A stretch of DNA of 64,000 bases from Paramoeba atlantica. Its lineage: Eukaryota; Discosea. The notes beneath the pieces are model-generated. The model did no database searches. It saw only the letters and a program-made list of their open reading frames with translations, and had not been told where the DNA came from. Every line of letters begins with the position of its first letter. The stretch's first letter is position 1. The DNA is taken from the NCBI GenBank assembly GCA_977017575.1, contig CDRNVI010000053.1, forward strand, positions 496,001 to 560,000. The letters are read 5' to 3'. This document shows, one piece after another, positions 27,609 to 35,758 of this stretch. The position numbers were made by a program, and so were the translations under genes.

Positions 27609-28118
27609 ATGCGCCAAACCAAGCGTTTGTTGGCTCAGAGGACTGTAATATTTTTGCATCGCCTCACATTACGTCCGAAGCAAGTCCTGAACTCTACGCG
27701 AGTGTTCACGTCGGAGGATATTGCAGCATATTCTGCTCTTACCGGTGATAATAACCCCTTGCACGAAATAGCTGAGATTCCTCGGAGCCTCGGACTTGCA
27801 CGTGCCTCTGATAAGCGGCTTGTCCCCGGTTGGCTCACTGCATCACATTTCAGCGCCCTTATGGCCAATGTTCTCCCTGGACCCTATTGTATATATCGTT
27901 CGCAAGCCCTACAATTTCGTGCTCCTGTCTACGAAGGGGATGTTGTGCGGTATGAAATTCGTGTTTTGCGACACTGCTCTCGATCTGGGATGGTTTCACT
28001 ACTCACCATGGCCTACGTCGGTGAGTCTTGTGTTCTTGAAGGTAGGGCAGAAGGAAAGCATGTCCCTCCATCTAAAGCGTTGTCCCAAGCACAGCAGGAA
28101 ATCAACAAGTCAGAGTAA
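27609..28118 (+). CDS. MaoC-type hot-dog (R)-enoyl-/hydroxyacyl-thioester dehydratase, likely mitochondrial
   Basis: The enzyme hydrates or dehydrates trans-2-enoyl thioesters, as in mitochondrial fatty acid synthesis (HTD2) or PhaJ-type reactions. The 169-residue protein has a basic leader (MRQTKRLLAQRTVIFLHRL) and one hot-dog domain. The catalytic dyad is Asp47-X4-His52 in TGDNNPLH, the same spacing as PhaJ. VPGWLTASHFSALMANVLPGP and QFRAPVYEGDVV are further hallmarks. A single short hot-dog domain with a leader fits the type II mitochondrial pathway, but a beta-oxidation accessory role is possible. It is the last gene before a 5-kb repeat desert. Confidence 0.88.
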   Translation: MRQTKRLLAQRTVIFLHRLTLRPKQVLNSTRVFTSEDIAAYSALTGDNNPLHEIAEIPRSLGLARASDKRLVPGWLTASHFSALMANVLPGPYCIYRSQALQFRAPVYEGDVVRYEIRVLRHCSRSGMVSLLTMAYVGESCVLEGRAEGKHVPPSKALSQAQQEINKSE

Positions 28119-28273
28119 AGTTCGGACCTTTTAACCTTATCCGGTGCAGTCAAGACGCGGATTTTTTTAAGTCGAATCTAACATAAAATTTATTTTTAAT
28201 TGAAATTTGGTATTGGATCTATGTCTCCCAGCACAAGCATCTCCTGAATAGTTGAATTATTTTTCAAGACAAT

Positions 28274-29869
28274 TACTTCCCCCCCTACTTATGCGCAACC
28301 GTTTGACCCGGCCACTTAAGCGCAATTTTGACACATCGTTCAGAAGAACAGCGCCGCAAAGCGGCGCGATTTTTTTTTTGTGGTACGAATTTTTGTACCA
28401 ATTTTCGCCGCTGTTGAAATGGAGAGTCTGCAGGTAGTCCCGTTGGGCGTTCAAAAATGATCTCCAGCGATCTCCTCTGATCCACACTGACCTCCACCGA
28501 TCTGTACGGCGAGTCTTTGCATGCTATACTGTACTGTACATCAGAGGAACTCTCCTGCCACGTACTGTACGCTTTTGAAATGATCAGTGCACCAGCGTGC
28601 GGCACCGCCTAGATGTGGGGCGGGTAAAGATAACGTCGGTAACTGCACTACAAATGCATGATAAACTAAACTTTAATTTATACACTATTTCGGACCCATG
28701 CTGTTAAAAGTCCATTCTTTTCCTACAATTGATCGGGTGCTCGCAAAAAAGGCGCTTACTCCGTGATGTGGTCATTTGAGGGCATAAGTAACCATACAAG
28801 CGAAGTACTGTACCTCCTCCCTAGTTATCTCTCACACGTCACCCCCTGTCCGACTGATCTTCCAATGAATCGGTAAACCCTTCGAACTTCGAAAAATTAC
28901 CTACAGCGTTCGCAACCGGTCGCCATTGGTTGCCACCGTTCGACAGCGAGCTACAGGTACCGTCTGCACCCCCTCCGCTGATGGTACTGACGCCTACCAA
29001 CTACCATTTTCTTTCATTATTTTTTATAACTATAATTATACACTGCCGACTAATATTATTGAGTTTTTAATTATTGGCGAAGCTACGCAACTTTTAATTA
29101 AAAAATCAATAATTTTTGTGCCAATAATTTTTGCAGAAATTTGTACACATCGACAAACAACAGGGGCGGAAAAAACCCAAAATTAGGTCAAAAGGGTTTT
29201 TTGTGCTCACAAAAAGATTCAAGATTTTTTACGGGGAAGAAAATTGCTTTTCACCAAAAAATTATTATACCTAGGAGGTACAATAAGTGTCCCTTGGTAT
29301 AACCAGGAAGGTGGTTTACATCTCTCTAATTTTGTTAAATGCGTTGCGAAGGGCAGGTTATTAAGTGGTCATTAAGTGAGGGGCTGCGGGTGTGTGATCT
29401 CACATGATTTCACGGCCGGGTGTTGAGATAAAGCCAATCCTGCTCCTACGTCAAATCCTCTCATGAAATTTGAGTTTTTGTGCAAAATCTATGACACTCT
29501 TCTCTAAAAAGTGACTGCCAAGATCAGACCTCATGAGAAATTCAAAAATAAAACAAAAAAAAATGTTTCTCGCCCAACATTGACAGCTTTTAATTAAAAA
29601 AACAATATTTTTTGTGTCATGAAATTTAGCGATAATAATTTTTGGCTTGGGTGTATTTCATTTTTAGTTATAAAATATAATTCATAAAAATTAATGAAAG
29701 GGGGAGTATGTAAAAAGCAGCCCCCCAGGGTACCCCGCGTACATAACTCATGATTGAAACACGCGCCGCGAAGCGACGCGAAATTTTTTTTCACCCCTTT
29801 TTTTGACCCGGCTACTTATGCGCAATTTTAGGCCAAAACCTGGTTGCGCTTAAGTGGGGGGGGACAGTA
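28274..29869. mobile_element. 1.6-kb TIR element of the TACTGTCCCC family, non-autonomous
   Basis: The left end TACTTCCCCCCCCTACTTATGCGCAACC pairs with the right end, whose reverse complement reads TACTGTCCCCCCCCACTTAAGCGCAACC (first and last 20 bases suffice to see it). Subterminal copies of ACTTAAGCGCAAT and a GCGCCGC-AAG-CGGCGCG type hairpin occur at both ends. TA flanks both sides. The interior has no transposase frame. A 20-base direct repeat (CTTTTAATTAAAAAAWCAAT) lies near 29088 and 29588. Confidence 0.6.
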
Positions 29870-29934
29870 GCACCTAAATTGCGCAAAAAATCTAATTATT
29901 CTTAAATTCTTCATGCTTCTCGTTACACATGCTT

Positions 29935-30760
29935 TCATCTATCTTCAAATCCTAGTCTGTTTGCCCGACAGTTTAGTTCAATCTTTAGTTGGTTGTTCTG
30001 GATTTCTACGATGTTATTAGAAACACCTTCGCTGGTAACCCACTCTATTCGGTGGTTTACAACCGGTACAACCTGGTTTACAACAAGGTAACTAAGTGCC
30101 AAGCTTGCACGCCATCCGTCAACTGCACGCCACCGTGCGCGTCCCAGCGCATGGGGCAAATGCAGCACATGGGGCGTCATTGTAGACTCTGATCGATTCA
30201 CTAGGCTTTTTACAAAGACTTTATGTGTCTTATCGGTCACATTACCACCAAGGTGTGGAAACATTGTTGGTCCTGCTTGGCTCCGATTACATCTCCCCCC
30301 TCTTCACCTTACTCGTACAAGTCTCATCTTTTTGCATAAAATTAACGGTTCCTCCTTAAGCCAACGAATATCGTGAGCTTGAAACACTAAGAATATTGCT
30401 TTCTTGAGAAAAACGAGTAATGGTCTTGACATTCACCTTTGATGCATAACAACAAACTTATATTACGATGCTTCCGCTATACCGTAGAGCATAATCAAGG
30501 TTTCCTTCGCCGTACTGCGCCGCCGTTTGTTGAACAAGGGTCCATCCTTCCAGAACTTCGCTCGACAAGCGTGTCTATCACAACAAAACCAGTAGTTTTC
30601 TTTCAGTTTGTATGCGACTTCCTCTGTATGACAGGATTTCCGACAAGAAACGTTCTGAAAAAATAGGTGGTGCCTACAAAACCACGTTACTATTTGGTCT
30701 TCGCTTAAATGAGATGCATACGTACGACGTTCAGAGACTGATACGCACGTTTTTCGCACC
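29935..30760 (-). pseudogene. Degenerate Merlin (IS1016/ISXO2-like) DNA transposon transposase, antisense
   Basis: Read on the - strand, bases 30759-30463 resemble the N-terminal part of Merlin transposases: a zinc-ribbon-like Cys region, then YWFCCDRHACRAKFWKDGPLF and a helix. Bases 30264-29935 resemble the later catalytic part: THKVFVKSLVNRSEST, VDGWRASLALSYLVV and VVNHRIEWVTSEGVSNNIVE, which parallel the family's FLVPVxDRS, SDGWxAY and VNHSxxFVxxxGxxTNxIE. Between them a KDETC segment recalls the first catalytic Asp-Glu but is in another frame. The copy is broken by frameshifts and stops. It is the only antisense coding-like signal in the window. It sits between two TIR elements, and I cannot define its own ends. 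Confidence 0.7.
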
Positions 30761-31093
30761 CGTGGCAGTCCATTTTAAATATTATGTTCTTCATTGTTAC
30801 TGTCCCCCCCCCTACTTAAGAGTCCGCGGGGTACCCCCCTACTTAAGAATCCTTTTTGAGAGAGCCTCGGGCTGCCTGCGGCGCGAAGCGCCGCCAGATT
30901 TTTTTTTTGATTTTTTCTCTGTTTTCTTTGATTTTTTTGTTGTCTGCCCATTGCGTTTAGCTGTGTTTTTAATATTTCCAAGCTATTTATACTTGATGGT
31001 ACTCCGAGGAAGGGGCAGACTACGGGCAGGCATGGTACACAACCATCCTCCTCAACCCCCTTCAACTCTCTCGCGAACTGATCGAAGTTCCAG

Positions 31094-32348
31094 AGGTCCG
31101 TAAAATTACAAAAACTATTTTATAGTACTATTACAGTACTATAAACTTTGAAACACTATATATAAAAACTATATTTTTTTACTATTTTTCTTAGTAAGTT
31201 TTTTCAGAAAGTATTGTTTGAAATGCCGACTCGACGCAATTTATTTTTATCACTCTCGTTTTCTTGAAAGATTTCTCACTATTTTTCTCATCATTATGCC
31301 CAACAAGCGTCGTGGTCAAGCTCAAATCGTTTTTTTACACTTCGTTGAAGTCGATGGGGAAATCGACCTACTTTAATTTCAGATGTGTTCCAGCCCAGAC
31401 GCCTTGTCTTCTTAGGTCACTTTTCCTGTCGAAGTACAATGTGTAAATGTGAAATAGGGGGTAAGTGATTCGTCAAATTTCTTCAAAAGATTATGAATTT
31501 TGCAGGTATTGAATCTTGCAGGCTGTGCGAGGTGTTTTTATGTTTACCTTGCCATTGAATACGCCACGTCTAGGATCCAACGAGTGATCTAACGGGAACT
31601 CGTTGGACAACTGTAATGCGGTTTGCACGCTACAAGGAAAGAGCATTATGGGAAGAACTTGTTGTGAGCTATAGGATCCCGTCTTTTTCCACTTCTGGAC
31701 AAAAACTACAACTCTTTTCACTTTTTTCTACGCGTCAGCGTATCCACACCACTTGCTCCACCTGACATCTCGTGACCCCTCTAAGCCTCTACACCTCCAT
31801 CGGCTCTCTCCAGCGAAATTCCTCCAGGTCCATCGCCCGATCTGTCTACCGAGCGCCTTCCTGGACATGAAACACTGATAAACACCACATACAGTGTGGG
31901 GCTTTATCACGGGACGGGTTAATTAAGGGACACCCCCCATCAAGGCCAAAGTGTCCCGTAATTAACCGTCCCTTAATTCTCCTTTTTTTTCAAGGCTTTA
32001 CTATACCTTTTTTTTTCCATTATCTTCCTTTACTTGTCTCCTTTTTCGTTCCCTTGTCTTACAAAAACATTTTTATGTGTGCCTGTTAACTTGCGCGCTC
32101 TGTGATTTGAGCGCTACACTTGTAGTTCGTTTGTCCCATTCCAAATATATGACTCCACCCCCATATTGTCCCTTAAATACCCGTCCCGTAATTAAACTGT
32201 CCCGTAATTAAACCGTCCCGTAATAACACCACGCACTGTAGTTTTTATAGTACTATATAGTGTTTATAGTACTATAAACGAGGTTTATAGTACTATAAAT
32301 TTTCTTGAAACACTATAAACTATCTATAAATAGTTTTAGGGACCTCTG
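31094..32348. repeat. Inverted-repeat unit with TTTATAGTACTATAAA palindromes
   Basis: AGAGGTCC followed by A/T-rich sequence with TATAGTACTATAAA palindromes (31094-31175) recurs inverted at about 32241-32348, ending GGGACCTCT. Both arms also share GAAACACTATA. This is consistent with an older TIR element inside the 30798-32789 element. Confidence 0.5.
31890..32240. mobile_element. 351-base nested MITE with TACAGTG ends and GGGACGG-TTAATTA repeats
   Basis: The left end TACAGTGTGGGGCTTTATCA pairs with the inverted right end (reverse complement TACAGTGCGTGGTGTTATTA). Next to each end are several copies of a unit like GGGACGGGTTAATTA or CCCGTAATTAAACCGT. It is TA-flanked and contains no coding sequence. 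It lies inside the inverted-repeat unit at 31094-32348, giving a three-level nest. Confidence 0.6.
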
Positions 32349-33067
32349 CGAAGTTCTTCTCCCCTCCGATCACCCTCCTCACACGAGAACGGCAAATCTG
32401 CCGACCAACCCCCTTCATCTATCTCCTCACCTAGCCACGGTAACGTTCCGCTACCCCATTCCGGGAGCCAACCCCGTTCTCTTTTATCCCAAGTGTACGC
32501 AGTATTGCTTTACGAATATCATTATATTCTCCTGCATATCAAGGGCCATATTCTGAATATTTATGACAGTTTTCTTGAACATGCCTCAGTAGCACGTGGG
32601 GCTTAACAGTAGCACGTCGGGTACAGACGCCGACTTTCATTAGACAAAAATAGAGGAAAAAAGATAGAGATAAAAAACATAAACAAAAAGGGAACCGGGA
32701 ATATTAAATTTTTATGAAAGAATGATGACCCCCCACTTCAGAGTCCAAATGCCCAAAATCGGCGGTCTCTTAAGTAGGGGGGGACAGTATATCCTTTAGT
32801 GTTATGTCCTTTAATGTTATGTAGACGTGAGCAAGTGTTAAAAGTGAAAGAATATGACCCAAGGTGCTTATGAATGTATTTAGAAGAACCTCAAAAGTCA
32901 CTTTTGAAATATACACTTTTGAAAAGTGTATATAAAAAATGGTTTTTTGCGTAATTAAAGTACTACTCCATATTCTCTTTTCAACTCTACCTTAACGGTT
33001 ACACATGCAATGAAGTGAATTTGTTCCACCTATCGCTATTGCGCCATCTATTATACTTCTAGCTGTC

Positions 33068-33808
33068 ATGCACTCCGTCCGAATATCTCTTGATCCCGGC
33101 ATACGCAACTGGGTTCTATTTCCCCTTGTAGTAATAGTTTTTTGCTTTCTTTTGATTCGACATTATGTGACTGCATTAGTATCGCCTAACAAAGTTGAAG
33201 ATGTTCGACAGAAGGAGCTGGTCAAGCCATTGCAGCACGCGAAACTCTTGGAAAACTCTTTCGTTCTACCTCCCGATTCGTTTCAAAAACACTATGATGA
33301 GTTGACAAATACAGAGAACGGTCTGTTGCACGCACCAGTGAAGAACACTGAGATAGAAGCCATGATGAATCCCGTACAAATGAATAAGGTGATGCTTCAA
33401 CAACTTTCAGGAATGCTACCTAACTTACTGATGATGTCCATCGTATCCTATTTCTTCTCCGGGGTTATCATCGCACGAGTTCCTTTCACCCTGCCGGAGA
33501 GTTTTCGCCCGATGTTGCAAAGGGGGGTTAACCTACCTGCCTTAGACGTATCATATGTGACATCACTTTCTATGTATTTTTTGCTTCTGTTTGGTTTGCG
33601 TGGGGTTGTGAATCTAGTATTGGGGGAGACACCTCAAAGTGAGGGTGTGATAATGCCTCCTGTGTTCCCAGGATCTGCACATGGCGTTGACTATGAAAAG
33701 CTATACAAACAAGCTCTAGAGGATTTGAAAGTCGTAAAAGCGCACTATAAGTGTAAACTTGACGTTTTTTCTTGCATCTTAGATGACGCATCCAGCATAG
33801 AGACATGA
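33068..33808 (+). CDS. EMC3: ER membrane protein complex subunit 3
   Basis: EMC3 is the Oxa1/YidC-like core subunit of the EMC, which inserts tail-anchored and multipass proteins into the ER membrane. The 246-residue protein starts with the conserved LDPGIRNWVLFPLVVIVF (TM1, about 15-36), then RHYV, a cytosolic hairpin with polar residues, LPNLLMMSIVSYFFSGVIIA (TM2, about 117-137), the hallmark KVPF/RVPFTLPESFRPMLQRGV loop and LDVSYVTSLSMYFLLLFGLR (TM3). Length is typical. A CTAG acceptor-like site lies five bases before the ATG. It is the first gene after the transposon desert. Confidence 0.96.
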   Translation: MHSVRISLDPGIRNWVLFPLVVIVFCFLLIRHYVTALVSPNKVEDVRQKELVKPLQHAKLLENSFVLPPDSFQKHYDELTNTENGLLHAPVKNTEIEAMMNPVQMNKVMLQQLSGMLPNLLMMSIVSYFFSGVIIARVPFTLPESFRPMLQRGVNLPALDVSYVTSLSMYFLLLFGLRGVVNLVLGETPQSEGVIMPPVFPGSAHGVDYEKLYKQALEDLKVVKAHYKCKLDVFSCILDDASSIET

Positions 33809-34013
33809 TATGGCGTTCATCTTTTGTACTTCGAATCGGAGTTGCGAAGCGTTTGAAACAAATAGGATACGAATCTATCTAAAATGATTGCATGAAATAG
33901 TGCTTCAGTTTTGCTGTGCTTTGAATATTTAGCTTTCCGGAGGACTTCATTCTAAAAAAAATGGTTTTTCTCCAGAAGATATTGTCACTTTATTCTAATC
34001 AATTGTAGTTTCC

Positions 34014-35411
34014 ATGTCGGAAGCTGTTCTCCACATTTTACCTCCGAGAGGCGGGTTCATGTCCTTACCCGTGAATCCATTGTATGATCCCAAGCCACCA
34101 CGATTGAGCGATGTTGGCGAACATTCTTCCTCGGATTTTGAGGAGGACGTGCCGCAAAAATCTGACTATCCATATTATTGCGACTCATGTCGCAGTGGTT
34201 TCGAAACAGAGGAGACGTATCGCTCGCATCTTACCAAACATATTTGGTGCGATGCCCCTGGATGTCGTTTCACTTGTCTAAAGGCAAAGGAGTGGAAACT
34301 TGAATTACACAAATCTGCCCTACACGACCGTCCTGATGCGCCTGATCTTACCAATACGCATCAATATCTTGAAACGCGCCGAGATAAATTTCCAACACGT
34401 GATAAAGTATTGACCAAAGTCGAGGAATTGGAAATGAAAGCGGCACGAGGTGCAATACTAGATTCCGAACAGCGTCGCTGGCTACGAATGCAGGGAGTAC
34501 GATTCGAACGATCCGGAGTCTCAAAAAGGGTTTCGTCCTCGGAGAAACAGACCGTGGAGCAAGGTAGGGATACGCAGCGAGGTTCCAGAGGCTCGGGAAT
34601 CACTTTGGGGAATATTCGGCAGCTGCGGGGACGCGCTCGTACCTCCGCCATGGTGGAGGTGATGAAAGAAAAATACCAAGGTTTGCAACGAGCTCCATCC
34701 TATTATGTGTGTCACCGCTGTGGAGAAAAGGGACAACATTGGTCCCACGAGTGTCCCACGCAAGGTGACAAGACGTATGACCGCAATTTTAGACCAGCCG
34801 TTCAAAGTCGAAACCAAACTTCTCATGCAGCATCTGTTGAAACTGCACATGATCATATGGAGTGCAATAGTAAAAGAAGAGTCCTTGAATCCAGTGATGC
34901 ATCTAGTTCGGGTTCGGAAAGTGATAAATCGAGGAACTCCATTGATAAAAGACACAAGACCAAAAAATCCAGCCATACTGAAAATTTCGGTGTACAGTCG
35001 CTACCGTGTAGTAAATCAGAACAAGGTGACGAACCAATTCAGATTGATAGTTCTGTTGATCCTTTGGCTTCTAAAGGGGAAAATACCGAGCATGCGGTCC
35101 TTCAAGATACTCCTCACCAAGCACGTGAAGCAGTACAGCTGAACTCGGAAGTACAAATACAACATCACTTGCAAAATGCAACAAACTCTTCTGATCTTCA
35201 AAAGAGCACTCCCCATTCAAGAGCACACCAAAACGCGTCTTCAGTCGTCAGGAATACAGCAACGAAGAGGAGAAGAGTTCCTCCTCTCACATTGTACAAC
35301 AGACTTACCGAGGATGAAAGGCTCACGGAGAGAGGTCTAATTTTACAGGCTATTCGTTATTTTGTAGCAACAGATTTTTTAACGAATTACCCAGCGTGGG
35401 AGCATGACTAG
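34014..35411 (+). CDS. NUFIP1/Rsa1-like zinc-finger protein with a CCHC knuckle
   Basis: NUFIP1/Rsa1 is an assembly factor for box C/D snoRNPs that bridges Snu13 to R2TP. The 465-residue protein has C2H2-type fingers (CDSC...H...H and CDAPGC...H...H, about residues 57-105). The NUFIP signature YLETRRDKFPTRDKV, with downstream RGAILDSEQ, is at about 117-150. A zinc knuckle CHRCGEKGQHWSHEC follows near 232-247 and resembles that of RBBP6/Mpe1. After a long charged, Ser-rich disordered region, the C-terminal 40 residues (PPLTLYNRL...ERGLILQAIRYFVATDFL) resemble the conserved C-terminal helix pair of NUFIP1. The knuckle is not a standard part of NUFIP1. The overall call is good; the exact orthology is likely. 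Confidence 0.75.
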   Translation: MSEAVLHILPPRGGFMSLPVNPLYDPKPPRLSDVGEHSSSDFEEDVPQKSDYPYYCDSCRSGFETEETYRSHLTKHIWCDAPGCRFTCLKAKEWKLELHKSALHDRPDAPDLTNTHQYLETRRDKFPTRDKVLTKVEELEMKAARGAILDSEQRRWLRMQGVRFERSGVSKRVSSSEKQTVEQGRDTQRGSRGSGITLGNIRQLRGRARTSAMVEVMKEKYQGLQRAPSYYVCHRCGEKGQHWSHECPTQGDKTYDRNFRPAVQSRNQTSHAASVETAHDHMECNSKRRVLESSDASSSGSESDKSRNSIDKRHKTKKSSHTENFGVQSLPCSKSEQGDEPIQIDSSVDPLASKGENTEHAVLQDTPHQAREAVQLNSEVQIQHHLQNATNSSDLQKSTPHSRAHQNASSVVRNTATKRRRVPPLTLYNRLTEDERLTERGLILQAIRYFVATDFLTNYPAWEHD

Positions 35412-35758
35412 GATTCCTAGTCAATCGTACTAGCTATTGGTGTCACGAAGCAAGCAACTACTCTCAAGAGAAGAAAACAAACCGTCAAGAGTTCAACGAG
35501 CAAATACTGTCAGCCTAAACTAGAGGGAGGTGGACAACCTGCTACTGTTCCAAGTGAGATTTAAGGACTTTATATTATAAGGAAGTTAATTATAGATTTT
35601 ATATTAAACTTCTGAATATTGACATTTCCCAGGCCTCTCGTAGCGTCTTGTTACCATGTTAGTACGTTGTTACCTTGTTCAATGCATTGTATTCCCATTT
35701 CGTCCTGTAAATTACACAGTATCTTAACTACAGTAGGTGCCCTATTGTGTAGGAACTG
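35412..35758. other. 347-base spacer
   Basis: I see no gene or clear signal apart from a weak GTGTAG acceptor-like site ten bases before the next ATG. Confidence 0.3.

Larger units (their letters stand above)
30798..32789. mobile_element. 2.0-kb TIR element of the TACTGTCCCC family carrying nested insertions
   Basis: The left end TACTGTCCCCCCCCCTACTTAAGAGTCCGC is matched inverted at 32760-32789 (GCGGTCTCTTAAGTAGGGGG then GGACAGTA). TA flanks both ends. Near the left end is a GCGGCGCGAAGCGCCGCC hairpin followed by T10, like the 28274 element. Inside lies an inverted-repeat unit (31094-32348) that contains a third, 351-base element (31890-32240). No complete transposase frame is seen. Confidence 0.6.
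28119..33067. other. 4.9-kb gene-free repeat region
   Basis: No host gene is found on either strand. The stretch holds two TACTGTCCCC-type TIR elements, an element nested inside one of them, an antisense Merlin transposase relic and several AT-rich palindromes, each listed separately. Bases 28119-28273 and 32790-33067 are plain AT-rich flanks. Confidence 0.7.

Noticed and set aside
29380-29960. Possible tRNA B-box-like strings (TTCAAATCC, GTCAAATCC)
   Set aside because: No matching A-box or cloverleaf arms could be built on either strand. I found no tRNA gene in the window.
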